Assembly (NCBI GenBank): GCA_018401745.1
Contig: JAGYJY010000012.1
Coordinates: 1-64,000, forward strand
DNA length: 64,000 bases
Origin: Pirellulales bacterium
GTDB lineage: Bacteria > Planctomycetota > Planctomycetia > Pirellulales > UBA1268
Reading direction: 5' to 3'
Of this stretch, positions 1 through 8,342 are shown piece after piece; position 1 is the stretch's first letter; every line of letters starts with the position of its first letter. The translations under genes and the position numbers were made by a program. The notes below the pieces were generated by a model. The model worked only from the letters and a program-made list of their open reading frames with translations. It searched no databases and was not told the DNA's origin.

Positions 1-101
1 CGACGTGGGTGATGGGCTTGGCCGGAATCGCCTGTGCGAGCTGGCGGGTGTTTCGGCGCCGCAAACTGACCGCGTCGGTGGACCTGACTGGTCGGTGCTG
101 A
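1..101 (+). CDS. C-terminal end of a PEP-CTERM-anchored protein (partial)
   Basis: Only the last 32 residues are inside the window, in the frame beginning at base 3 and ending at TGA 99-101. They read as a hydrophobic segment (WVMGLAGIACASW) followed by a basic cluster (RVFRRRK) and a short tail. That is the layout of the PEP-CTERM sorting signal, in which a Pro-Glu-Pro motif, a membrane segment and an Arg cluster at the extreme C-terminus direct exported proteins to exosortase. The Pro-Glu-Pro itself would lie just off the left edge, so the assignment rests on the membrane segment and basic tail alone. The body of the protein is not visible. Confidence 0.6.
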   Translation, partial: TWVMGLAGIACASWRVFRRRKLTASVDLTGRC

Positions 102-138
102 CGGGGCAGCGTGGTCTTGCTTTCTGCGCAGGAGGCAA

Positions 139-155
139 TACCATGGTGGTATGGT
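139..155. promoter_or_regulatory. Inverted repeat over the start codon of the CopG-like antitoxin
   Basis: TACCA at 139-143 and TGGTA at 147-151 form a short inverted repeat. It covers the spacer between the Shine-Dalgarno sequence (GGAGG at 131-135) and the ATG at 151. Ribbon-helix-helix antitoxins commonly repress their own operon through short inverted repeats near the start, so this is a candidate operator. The arms are only five bases long and could be chance. Confidence 0.3.
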
Positions 156-387
156 GTCGCTGACAATCAAACTTCCTGAGGCCGTCAAACAGTTGCTGGA
201 GCGGGAAGCCCGGCAATCGGGGAAATCGGTGTCCGCGCTGATCCGCGAGGCGGTGGCGGTTCGCTTGCGGAAATCGACCGCCGGGGGCAGTCTCTATGAC
301 CGCACTCGGGATCTCTGCGGTGCCGGGGCGAGCGGCCGGCCCGATCTGGCGACGAATCGCGAGGTCTTCCGGGAATTTGGCGAGTGA
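151..387 (+). CDS. CopG/ribbon-helix-helix antitoxin
   Basis: The 78-residue protein begins with a beta strand (SLTIKLPEAV) followed by two helices (LLEREARQSGKSVSALIREAVAVRL, here split as residues about 14-38). This is the ribbon-helix-helix fold of CopG-type antitoxins, which bind DNA as dimers and neutralise a toxin through the C-terminal tail. The tail (about 45-78) is polar, as expected for a toxin-binding segment. A Shine-Dalgarno sequence GGAGG at 131-135 supports the ATG at 151. The stop codon overlaps the GTG start of the PIN-domain gene (GTGA at 384-387), so the two are translationally coupled as a type II toxin-antitoxin pair. Confidence 0.85.
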   Translation: MVSLTIKLPEAVKQLLEREARQSGKSVSALIREAVAVRLRKSTAGGSLYDRTRDLCGAGASGRPDLATNREVFREFGE

Positions 388-797
388 AACGTGTCATCGT
401 CGATACCGGGCCGTTGGTTGCCTACTTCGACCGCGACTCGGAGTTTCACGCGTGGGCCCGCGACAGGTTTCGGGAACTGGCCGATCCGTTGATCAGTTGC
501 CAGCCGGTGCTGACCGAGGCGCTGTTCGTCCTCAAGCGCGGCGGGATTGATCCGGATCTGGTGCTGGCCCTCGTCGAACGCGGGTTGCTGGCCTGCGATT
601 TTGATGTTCATCGCGAGATCGGCCCGCTGCGGCGGCTGCTCAAGAAATACCGGGATCTCCCCGCCACGCTGGCAGACGTCTGTCTCGTTCGGATGAGCGA
701 ACTCCACCGCGACTCCACGGTCCTGACGCTCGATCGCGACTTTCGCGTCTACCGCAGAAACGGTCGCCAGGTGATTCCGGTCATCGCACCCGACTGA
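384..797 (+). CDS. PIN-domain toxin (VapC-like)
   Basis: A 137-residue PIN-domain protein. The N-terminal motif VDTGPLVAYFDRD carries the first conserved acidic residue. A second acidic residue lies in LTEALFVLKR (Glu near residue 49). The C-terminal part has LADVCLVRM and TLDRDFRVYRR, which match the remaining metal-binding Asp positions. PIN toxins are Mg-dependent ribonucleases. The GTG start at 384 is chosen because it overlaps the stop of the antitoxin gene and gives the normal family length. It appears intact. Partner and order (antitoxin first) are typical of vapBC-like loci. Confidence 0.87.
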   Translation: MKRVIVDTGPLVAYFDRDSEFHAWARDRFRELADPLISCQPVLTEALFVLKRGGIDPDLVLALVERGLLACDFDVHREIGPLRRLLKKYRDLPATLADVCLVRMSELHRDSTVLTLDRDFRVYRRNGRQVIPVIAPD

Positions 798-825
798 CTG
801 CAGCTGTGCCCCGTTTGTTTTCAAC

Positions 826-874
826 GGTCAGTGCTCGTTCATGGTCGCTGAGTGTTCGTTCGTCACTTTGGCGG
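826..874. repeat. 49-bp dispersed repeat, copy 1
   Basis: Bases 826-874 match 22519-22567 at 46 of 49 positions. The element contains an imperfect internal direct repeat: an 11-base unit, AGTGCTCGTTC at 830-840 and AGTGTTCGTTC at 851-861. Here it lies 29 bases after the PIN toxin gene. The other copy forms the end of a sulfatase gene. No transposase is nearby. Its nature is unknown; it could be a small mobile or REP-like sequence. Confidence 0.6.
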
Positions 875-1021
875 ACTGGGCAAGCGAGGGTTTGGGCTAC
901 CATATGGCCCACGGCGGCTGCAGGGTTGCACGTCGCCGCTGCGGAAATCATTCCAGACAGCACCTCCATCAGCAACGTGAATCGCTCATGACAGCATTCA
1001 CCTTTCGTCGCCCGCTTCGCC

Positions 1022-1237
1022 ATGCTTCTCGTGGCTGCGTTCGACACATTCGCCATGCCGGCCGTTGTGGCCTGGCTGGCTGGCTTCGGTGTGCTGGCCG
1101 TGCCGGGGATCAGCTCGGCCGAGCTGATCACGGTCACCGGCACGATCACGGTCGATGCCGACGACGGGGCGTCGTTCAAGGCAGGCGACACATTCGCTTA
1201 CAGCTTCACCTTCAACGACGCCGACGGCCGCCATTGA
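1022..1237 (+). pseudogene. Truncated exported protein (probable PEP-CTERM protein remnant)
   Basis: The 71-residue reading frame starts with a hydrophobic signal-like segment (VVAWLAGFGVLAVPG, ending near SSA). It continues with ITVTGTITVDADD and a strand-rich piece ending FAYSFTFNDAD, then stops at 1235-1237. This resembles only the first strands of planctomycete exported beta-rich proteins. The stop is followed (about 1238-1317) by a frame reading a hydrophobic stretch (PLACGVGSAMTAAAGMRR), which looks like a PEP-CTERM tail. One explanation is a gene with its middle deleted. The flanking 875-1021 and 1318-1397 hold no gene I can support. Confidence 0.4.
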
Positions 1238-1397
1238 GTGCCGTTGGCCTGCGGGGTGGGATCGGCGATGACGGCTGCCGCGGGCATGAGACGAGCGGCC
1301 GCGGGAGCCTGTCGTGACCGCGTAGACTGCTGCAGGCTGGACGGCCAGGCGGCCACCCACGGCCGCACAAAGTGGTGGCTTTCCCTCGAGGCTCGGC

Positions 1398-2675
1398 ATG
1401 GCTTCGCACGGTGCATCACAGCGGGCCGATGGCTCTGACCGGGCTGACCAAGCGGGGCGGGGAGCGGGCAACGGGCCTTTGCCGGCTCCAGTTGCCGCCG
1501 ATGCCGACCGCGACCGAGCAGACGATCGCTGGATCTTCTGGTCGTCGCAGGCCGCGGTTTTTAGCCTGATGACCGCCGGCATCACGGCCCTCATTCTCAC
1601 GCTGGGCGACGGGCTGTTTCCACCGGGCACGGGCGGGCTTGGGCTGATCGTCGCTCGCATGACAGGCTTTGCGGTGCTCTTCGCGATCCTGGCCTGGGTT
1701 TACACGCGGCCCTGGTTTCAGAGGCTCAGCGGCTGGGCCTTCGGGGCGGGCGTGGTCGGGGCCTGCACCGCGATGACGCTCCTCGACATGGCTGTGTTTC
1801 CGCCGGTGATCCGCGGAATCATGCCGGGGGGCGAGGTGATTTTCGAGCGGTATCCTGTGCCGGTGACCGTCAATCGCTTCACCTTCTGCCTGATCTGGAG
1901 CACGCTGTTTTTTGTGCTCCGGCAGCGGGCCGATTTTCGTGCGGCCGGGCGGCAGGCGGAGGCAGCCCGGCTCGAGGCAACCTCGGCCCTGCTCGCCCTG
2001 CGGACGAGCGAGCTTGAGCGACTCAGCCAGCAGATCGAGCCCCACTTTCTCTTCAATGCCTTGAGCGCCGTGCTCGCCTGCCGGCACGACCCCGATGGGG
2101 TGGAGGCGGTGACCACGGCGCTTGGCGACTACCTGCGATTCAGCCTCGCCCGCGGAGCCGAGCCCGAGCCCCTGGGCCAAGAACTCGACGCGATCGAGCA
2201 GCTGCTCTCGATCCACGAGGCCCGCTTCCGCGACTCGCTCAGCTGCAGCGTGGCGGCGAGCCTGGCGGCCCGGCGGCAGCTGGTGCCGCCGCTCGTGCTC
2301 GCGCCGCTGCTCGACAACGCCCTCAAGTATGGCGGCCGGACGAGCCCGCTGCCGCGGCGAGTGGCCGTCGAGGCCGCCCTGGAAACAGCCGGGCTCGTGA
2401 TCACCGTCGCCAACAGCGGCCGCTGGATCGAGCCGGGAGCCACCCCTGGCACGGGCCTGGCCAACCTGCGGCGGCGGCTCGAACTGCTCGGCATTCCGCA
2501 TCAGCTCGACTTTCATGAGGCCGACGGCCTGGTCACCGCCCGGCTCGTGCTGCCGGCGGAGGCCGACACCGGCCTGCGGCCCGGCGACGCGGCCGCGACC
2601 GCCGCGACGGTGCACGTCGAGCTGGTCGACGTCGCCGCAAACGCTGCCGCGAACGGGGAGAAGCAGGATGGCTGA
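1398..2675 (+). CDS. LytS/YpdA-type sensor histidine kinase
   Basis: A 425-residue membrane histidine kinase of the HisKA_7TM/His_kinase (PF06580) type. Residues about 48-180 hold four hydrophobic segments. A coiled linker (about 182-212) follows, then the phosphoacceptor motif QQIEPHFLFNAL with His216. The ATPase domain shows the N-box (LAPLLDNALKYGG, near 302-314) and a G-box (GTGLANLRRRL, near 350). The first 45 residues are polar and low complexity, so a start at a later codon (for example 1569) is possible. The gene overlaps the response regulator gene by 8 bases, which makes the two a cognate pair. The signal sensed is unknown. Confidence 0.9.
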   Translation: MASHGASQRADGSDRADQAGRGAGNGPLPAPVAADADRDRADDRWIFWSSQAAVFSLMTAGITALILTLGDGLFPPGTGGLGLIVARMTGFAVLFAILAWVYTRPWFQRLSGWAFGAGVVGACTAMTLLDMAVFPPVIRGIMPGGEVIFERYPVPVTVNRFTFCLIWSTLFFVLRQRADFRAAGRQAEAARLEATSALLALRTSELERLSQQIEPHFLFNALSAVLACRHDPDGVEAVTTALGDYLRFSLARGAEPEPLGQELDAIEQLLSIHEARFRDSLSCSVAASLAARRQLVPPLVLAPLLDNALKYGGRTSPLPRRVAVEAALETAGLVITVANSGRWIEPGATPGTGLANLRRRLELLGIPHQLDFHEADGLVTARLVLPAEADTGLRPGDAAATAATVHVELVDVAANAAANGEKQDG

Positions 2676-3447
2676 GGGGCTCTCGCTGCCGGAGAATCCG
2701 CCGCCGCTGCGGGTGGTGCTCGTTGACGACGAGCCGGCGGCGAGCTGCTGGCTGGCCGATCTGCTGGGCCGCCACGAGCATGTGGAAATCGTCGGCCGGG
2801 CGGTCGATGCTGATGCAGCGGAGCGGCTGATCCGCGAGCTCGCGCCCGACGTGGTCTTCGTCGACATCGAGATGCCCGGCCGCGACGGGCTGGCGGTGGT
2901 CGACCGGCTCGGCGGCAAGACGCGGGGCGTGGTGGTGACCGCCTTTGAGGAGTATGCCGTGGAGGCCTTCGACACCGCCGCGGTCGACTATCTGCTCAAG
3001 CCGGTGACCGCCGCCCGGCTGACCCGCACGCTTGCCCGACTGGCCTTGTCGGGCGGCCGGAACCACGTTGATGCCGCGGCCGCATCCATCGCGCAGGCAG
3101 GCCCATCAAGCGACGAAACGATCCTGCCGGTGCAGGCGAGCGGGACGACGGCGGTGATCACCCTCGGCGAGATCCTCTGGATCGAGGCGGCGGAAAACAT
3201 GTCGCGGGTGTATCGCGCTCACGAGCCTCCGCTGTTTGTCCGCAAGTCGCTTGCCCACTGGGCGGAGACGCTGCCCACGGATGACTTTCTGCGGGTCAGC
3301 CGGTCAGCGATCCTCAGGCTCGATCGGATTGAGGGCATCCGCTGGAACTGGCAGCAGGGCACACAGCTGAGCTTCCGCGGCAGCCCGGACACCCTCACGA
3401 TCGGCCGCTCCGCCACCCGGCGGCTCAAGGACAGGCTGGAAGCGTGA
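2668..3447 (+). CDS. LytTR-family response regulator
   Basis: A 259-residue regulator. Residues 14-130 are a receiver domain with the acidic pair DD (20-21), the phosphoacceptor Asp66 in FVDIEMPGRDG, and the conserved Lys in YLLKPV. Residues about 155-259 are a LytTR DNA-binding domain (IEAAENMSRVYRA, FLRVSRSAILRLDRI, IGRSATRRLKDRL). The ATG at 2668 is chosen because it starts just before the receiver domain. It overlaps the 3' end of the upstream kinase gene (TGA at 2673-2675), so the pair is translationally coupled. Members of this family activate or repress nearby promoters, but no LytTR operator was identified here. Confidence 0.92.
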   Translation: MAEGLSLPENPPPLRVVLVDDEPAASCWLADLLGRHEHVEIVGRAVDADAAERLIRELAPDVVFVDIEMPGRDGLAVVDRLGGKTRGVVVTAFEEYAVEAFDTAAVDYLLKPVTAARLTRTLARLALSGGRNHVDAAAASIAQAGPSSDETILPVQASGTTAVITLGEILWIEAAENMSRVYRAHEPPLFVRKSLAHWAETLPTDDFLRVSRSAILRLDRIEGIRWNWQQGTQLSFRGSPDTLTIGRSATRRLKDRLEA

Positions 3448-3449
3448 CA

Positions 3450-3484
3450 GTCTGCGAAGAGAGCCGCGGCGGACGTAGTTTTTT
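3450..3484 (+). terminator. Possible intrinsic terminator after the LytTR gene
   Basis: GTCTGC (3450-3455) can pair with GCGGAC (3469-3474) with one G-U pair. It is followed four bases later by six Ts (3479-3484). It lies three bases after the regulator's stop codon and before a convergent gene, which suits a terminator. The stem is modest. Confidence 0.4.
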
Positions 3485-3498
3485 GCCAGCTCAGCCCG

Positions 3499-4902
3499 TC
3501 ACGTCAGCAGCCCGTGCACCACTTTTCCCGAGGTGACGCGGTGCGGCCGGTTCTCGCGGTCGAAGAGGGCGGTGTCGGTGGGCAGCCCCATCGCATGCAG
3601 GATGGTCGTGGCGTAGTCGTGCGGCGACACGGGATCTGATTCGGGATAGGCCGCATGCCGGTCGCTCGAGCCATACACCACGCCGGGCCGGATGCCGCCG
3701 CCCGCCAGGAGCCCGCTGTAGCAAAACGGCCAGTGTTCGCGGCCGGCGTTGTTGGCGGTGATCTGCGGCCGGCGGCCAAACTCACCGACCCAGGCCACGA
3801 TCGTTTCGTCGAGCATCCCACGCTCTTCCAGATCGGTGAGGAGCGCGGTGAGAGCGCGATCGGCGGGCGGAATCAGATCGTCTTTGAGGCGATTGAAGTT
3901 GTTGCCGTGCGTGTCCCAGAAGTTTTTGCCGTCGTTGTGCCAGTTGACGGAGACCAGCGACACGCCATGCTCCACCAGTCGCCGTGCCATCAAAACGCAT
4001 TGGCCGTGGATGCTGCGTCCGTAGCGTTCGCGGGTGGCATCGCTCTCTTGCGAAAGGTCAAAGGCTGATCGCACGTCGCTGGAGCTGATCATCTCCATGG
4101 CCCGCGCCTGGTGAGCCCCAAACGAGGAGGCAGCGAGCGACTCGTGCAGGGCGGCCCGCTGGCGGTCGAGCGTGTTGAGCAGGGCCACACGCGACTCAAG
4201 CTCCGCGAGATGCATGTCGGCCGGCAGCGAGAGCCCTCGGGGCCGCCACGCAGGATCGTTCAGATCGCCCTCAAGCAGCATGCCGTCGTAGGCGGAGCCG
4301 AGCCAGCCGCCGTGTTGGCCTGGCGCCACGCCGCCAGGGGCCGCTGGATGCAGGGCCTTCCAGGGCATGGCGACGAACGAGGGCAGGCCTGACGTCGTTG
4401 GCCGCAGCTTGGAGACGAGCGAGCCGAGGTGCGGCGAGTCTTTGTCGCTCGGTGGATCGGCATCACTCTTCACGACCGGCGCCAGCTGCCCTGTCAGTGT
4501 CGCGTGGCCGCTGGAGAGGTGTGCGGGATCGTCGTGGGTGAGTGAGCGAATGATCGCCAGCTTGTCGGTCTGCGAGGCCAGGCCCGTGAAGTGCTCGCAG
4601 ATCTGAATGCCGGGCACCGAGGTCGCGATCGGTTTGAAGTCGCCGCGGATCTCCGCCGGCGCATCGGGCTTCAGGTCGAAGGTTTCCAGCTGGCTCGGCC
4701 CTCCCCACATGAAGAGGAAGATGCACGCCTTGGCAGGCTTGGCCCGCAGCGTCGAGCCGGTTGCCTGGGCAACGGCCAGCCGCGATTCCAGGTCACCCAT
4801 GCCGAGCCCGAGGGCAGCGATCGAACCCGCCTGCAAGACCTGCCGACGGCTGAGGCGGTGGCCCCGTCGAAATTCGCGGCATCCAAGCGGTGTGTGCGTC
4901 AT
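3499..4902 (-). CDS. DUF1501 family protein with twin-arginine signal
   Basis: A 467-residue exported protein. The N-terminus has a twin-arginine motif (SRRQVLQAG, near residue 19) followed by a hydrophobic stretch, so it is probably folded before export. The mature part has the DUF1501 hallmarks: FMWGGPSQLETFD near the start, IRSLTHDDPAHLSSGHATLTG, VNWHNDGKNFWDTHG and IVAWVGEFGRRP. DUF1501 proteins are related to the alkaline phosphatase/sulfatase superfamily and are abundant in planctomycetes, often beside a DUF1549/DUF1553 cytochrome gene. No such partner is adjacent here. The biochemical function is not established. It is divergent from the next operon, with 167 bases between starts. Confidence 0.92.
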   Translation of the reverse strand: MTHTPLGCREFRRGHRLSRRQVLQAGSIAALGLGMGDLESRLAVAQATGSTLRAKPAKACIFLFMWGGPSQLETFDLKPDAPAEIRGDFKPIATSVPGIQICEHFTGLASQTDKLAIIRSLTHDDPAHLSSGHATLTGQLAPVVKSDADPPSDKDSPHLGSLVSKLRPTTSGLPSFVAMPWKALHPAAPGGVAPGQHGGWLGSAYDGMLLEGDLNDPAWRPRGLSLPADMHLAELESRVALLNTLDRQRAALHESLAASSFGAHQARAMEMISSSDVRSAFDLSQESDATRERYGRSIHGQCVLMARRLVEHGVSLVSVNWHNDGKNFWDTHGNNFNRLKDDLIPPADRALTALLTDLEERGMLDETIVAWVGEFGRRPQITANNAGREHWPFCYSGLLAGGGIRPGVVYGSSDRHAAYPESDPVSPHDYATTILHAMGLPTDTALFDRENRPHRVTSGKVVHGLLT

Positions 4903-5069
4903 GCGGGCAACTCCAGCATCCCAAACCTAAAATCGTACTTGAAAACGTTGCGGCGGGCTGCTCACGATGCAAATCGATCTTGAGTGGATTCCATGGAGAC
5001 CATTTCCGCGGATACGATCGTGAGGAGCCGCTGGCTGAGTGGCTGTTGCCATCACTGGAGAGAGGTGCC

Positions 5070-7659
5070 ATGAATCTCGCCGAATCTTGTCGTTTTTGTC
5101 GTCTTCGCCTGGTCGGCTGGCTCCTGGCAGCGGGGTGCGCGGTCGGTGGTGTGCCGATGCCTGCCCATGCCTCCGACACGCCCAACACGCTTTCGCCTGC
5201 CGAGACGCGGCTGGGCTGGCAGCTGCTCTTCGACGGAAACTCCTTGGAGAGCTTTCGCGGCTACCGACAGGATGAGCCTGGCAGTGGCTGGGCGGTCGAC
5301 GAGGGAGCGATCGTCCGCAAGGCGGGCGGGGCCGGTGATCTGCTCACCCGCGAAGAGTTCGACAGCTTTGAGCTGCAGCTGGAGTATCGCATCTCGCCGG
5401 GCGGCAACAGCGGGCTGATGTTTCATGTGACCGAAGACAACGACACGCCCTGGCAGAGCGGGCCGGAGGTGCAGATCCTCGACAACGCCGCGGGCAAAGA
5501 CCCGCAGAAAGCGGGCTGGCTCTACCAGCTCTACCAGCCTGCCAAGCCTCGCTGGGTTTCCGCGTTTGAGCGGCGGGCCGGGCTGGTCAGCGGCGACACC
5601 TACGACGCCACGCGGCCAGCCGGCGAGTGGAACCACCTCTACCTGCGGGTCACGCCGCAGGCCGGCGAGGTCTGCCTCAACGGCGTGAAGTACTTCAACT
5701 TCGTGGTGGGCTCCGACGACTGGAACCGGCGGGTTGCCGAGAGCAAGTTCGCGAAGTTTGCTGCCTTCGGCAAGGCTGGCCGGGGCCACATCGCCCTGCA
5801 GGATCATGGCGACGAGGTGGCCTTCCGCTCGATCAAGGTGCGGCCGCTTCCCGAGGGGGAGGCGACTCGCCCGGTTGATGCCACGATTGCGGTGACCACC
5901 GAGCCCGCCTTTCCCGACATCGAATGGGAGGGCTGGTCGCCCACCGGAGACGACGGCAAGCCTGCCCAGCCGATGCGTCCGCTGCTCGTCACGCATGCAG
6001 GCGATGGCAGCGGCCGCACCTTTGTGCTCGATCAGGCTGGGATGATCCATGTGATTCCCAAGGGCGAGACAGCAGAAGGCGTCGCTCTTTCTCGACCTAC
6101 GGCCGCAGACGGCCCCCTGGGGCAAGGCCAACGAAGAGGGGCTGCTCGGCCTCGCCTTTCATCCCAGCTTCAAGGAGAACGGCGAGTTTTTCCTCTGCTA
6201 CTCGGTCAAGCCAGAGGAGGATCCATCGCTGCGGCGGGAGCACGTCTCGCGGTTCCGCGTGCGTGACGACGATCCCAACAAGGCTGATCCCGCCAGCGAA
6301 GAGGTGCTGATCACCTTTGAGCAGCCATTTGAAAACCACAACGGCGGCTCGATCACCTTCGGCACCGACGGCTTTCTCTACGTCGGCCTCGGCGACGGAG
6401 GCAGCGCCAACGATCCGCTCGGCAACGGTCAGAACCTCGCCACCCTCAACGGCTCTGTGCTTCGCATCGACGTTGACCACAAGGACGAGGGGCTGGCCTA
6501 CGCGATTCCTTCCGACAACCCGTTTGTCGACGTGGAAGGAGCGCGGCCCGAGATCTTCGCCTACGGCTTCCGCAACATCTGGCAGATCTCCTCCGATCCC
6601 ACCACCGGCCACATCTGGGTCGCCGACGTGGGGCAGGATCTCTGGGAGGAGGTCAACATCGTGGAGCGAGGTGGCAACTACGGCTGGTCGATTCGTGAGG
6701 GCACGCAGCCCTTTAGCGGCGTGGTGTCGGACGCAGCCACGGTCGACCCCGTCTGGGTCTACGACCACCGCGAGGGGAAGTCGATCACCGGAGGCCATGT
6801 CTACCGCGGCACCCAGATTCCAGCGCTCGAGGGATGCTACGTCTTTGGCGACTACGTCTCGGGCCGCATCTGGGGGCTGAAGCTCGATGCCGAGACAGGC
6901 ACCGCGGAGAACAGGGAGATCTCCTGGAACGGTCTGCCCGTGTATGGCTTCGGGGTTGATGAGGCAGGCGAGATGTATGTCACCACCGCATCGCCGTCCG
7001 GCCAGGGCGTGTTTCGGATCGTCAGTGATACGTCGGTCGTGCCGGCGGGCATCAACGACAACTTCCTCGACCCTGACCTCGACGCCGAGGCCTGGATGAA
7101 GCGGTTTGAGGTGGAGAGCCGCGAGGTGTTTGCCGGCCGCGTGGAGGTGATGGAAGCCCTCGGCCTTGAGCCGGGCGATCGCATCGCCGACGTGGGCAGT
7201 GGCACAGGGCTCTATCTCTCGGCCTTCTCCCAGGCCGTGGGCGAGAAGGGCCTCGTGTATGCCGTCGACATCTCACCGAAGTTCATTGAGTTTATCCGTC
7301 GCCGCATCGTCGATGAAAACCTGGAGAACGTGCGGGTGGTGCCCTCGACGGAGCGGTCGGCCTCGCTGTCGCCCGAGAGCGTCGACCACGTGTTCATCTG
7401 CGACACCTACCACCACTTCGAGCTATATGGCGAGATGCTCGACTCCATCCGCGAGGGCCTCGCCCCAGGGGGGCAGCTGGTGGTGATCGATTTTGAGCGG
7501 ATTCCGGGCACTTCCCGCGACTGGCTGCTGACGCATGTGCGGGCTGGCAAAGATCAGGTGCGGGCCGAGATCGAGCAGGCTGGCTTTGAGTTTGTCGAGG
7601 AGGTCGAGGTGCCGGCCTTCGAGGAAAACTACCTGCTGCGGTTTCGCAAGCCCGAGTGA
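5070..7659 (+). CDS. Exported DUF1080 - PQQ-type sugar dehydrogenase - SAM methyltransferase fusion (one frame change)
   Basis: One gene of about 862 residues, interrupted by a frame change between 6054 and 6082 (one base too many, in a CCC or GGG run). The start at 5070 has a Shine-Dalgarno GAGAGG and a signal peptide (LVGWLLAAGCAVGGVPMPAHA). Domain 1 (about 45-265) is DUF1080/3-keto-disaccharide hydrolase, a concanavalin-like fold: WQLLFDGNSLESF, YRISPGGNSGLMFHV, GPEVQILDN, IALQDHGDEVAFRSI. Domain 2 (about 290-650) is a glucose/sorbosone dehydrogenase-type six-blade propeller: GLLGLAFHPSF, YVGLGDGG, IWVADVGQDLWEE. Domain 3 (about 670-862) is a class I SAM methyltransferase with motif I IADVGSGTGLY and LAPGGQLVVIDF. 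The stop overlaps the next gene (GTGA). Confidence 0.85.
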
Positions 7660-8342
7660 CTCGACGATTGTCAATCCGAGCGGCGGGGAGTGAGCGAGAC
7701 GTGCGACGAAGGCGATGGCGAAAGCTGGCGGCGACCACGGCCCTGCTGGCGGTGATGACGGTGTATGTGGAAGGCCGGCCGGTGTTTCGCGAGGCCGCCG
7801 GATGGCAGATTCCAGATGCCGTGGAAGCCCATTGCGAACGGCTCGTGTCGCTCCTTTCGAGCGTGGGGGTGGCTGGACATGATCCCCAGCGGGTGGCGGC
7901 GGTTCGCCGTGCTGGCAGCCTGACCGAGGCGTCGCGTGTGGTCGATGATCTCGTGGCGCTGCAGGTCGACATCAATCCTGAGGCCCGGGTCAAACTCCGT
8001 GGGCGAACGCTGCCGCAGCAGCTCGTGCGGCATCGCACCGAACGTTTTCTCCTCGAGGTGCACAATGAAGCGGGCCTGCAGTCGCCGCTGCGGCTAAGGG
8101 CGTTTGACCGATCGCTGCCAGGTGCACAGGAGGCCGACTGGTTTCGTGTCGGGATCGTTGAAAACGGCGAGTCGACCGCACTGCTCTCGGGAGCTGCGAC
8201 CGAGTGGAAGCTGATCGAGCTGCGGTGCGATGACGTGGGCACGCGAACGGTGCGGATTGCGGCTGATGCGGGCACAGGAACACAAGACCTCGGATTTCGG
8301 GCCGAGGTCGATCTGCTGATTGATGTGGAGGAGCGACCGTGA
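7656..8342 (+). CDS. Exported protein of unknown function in the dehydrogenase/CehA operon
   Basis: A 228-residue protein with a basic N-terminus (RRRRWRK) and a hydrophobic segment (LAATTALLAVMTVYV), so probably exported or anchored. A start at GTG 7701, preceded by GGGGAG at 7686-7691, would shorten the N-terminus by 15 residues; the GTG at 7656 overlaps the upstream stop. The C-terminal half (about 105-220) is strand-rich. Its segment FLLEVHNEAGLQSPLRLRAF resembles a segment of the next protein (VLVKVVNTDRLRRRLRI), so the two may share a beta-sandwich domain. I do not recognise a catalytic family. It overlaps both neighbours by four bases, so it is part of one transcript. Confidence 0.7.
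   Translation: MTRRLSIRAAGSERDVRRRRWRKLAATTALLAVMTVYVEGRPVFREAAGWQIPDAVEAHCERLVSLLSSVGVAGHDPQRVAAVRRAGSLTEASRVVDDLVALQVDINPEARVKLRGRTLPQQLVRHRTERFLLEVHNEAGLQSPLRLRAFDRSLPGAQEADWFRVGIVENGESTALLSGAATEWKLIELRCDDVGTRTVRIAADAGTGTQDLGFRAEVDLLIDVEERP

Noticed and set aside
841..1317. 158-codon plus-strand frame beginning inside the 49-bp repeat
   Set aside because: The start lies in repeat DNA, and the product is Arg/His-rich without features. A signal-like fragment in another frame explains part of the stretch better.
1416..2975. Minus-strand frame of 519 codons
   Set aside because: It is antisense to the histidine kinase and response regulator, both of which have intact family motifs.
4936..4968. 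Promoter TTGAAA with CACGAT before the DUF1080 operon
   Set aside because: The -10 match is poor and the spacing is 18 bases, so it cannot be separated from chance.
6054..6082. Programmed ribosomal frameshifting in the DUF1080-dehydrogenase gene
   Set aside because: There is no slippery heptamer with a downstream stem that I can see, and many unrelated genes in the window show the same kind of break, which favours sequence error.
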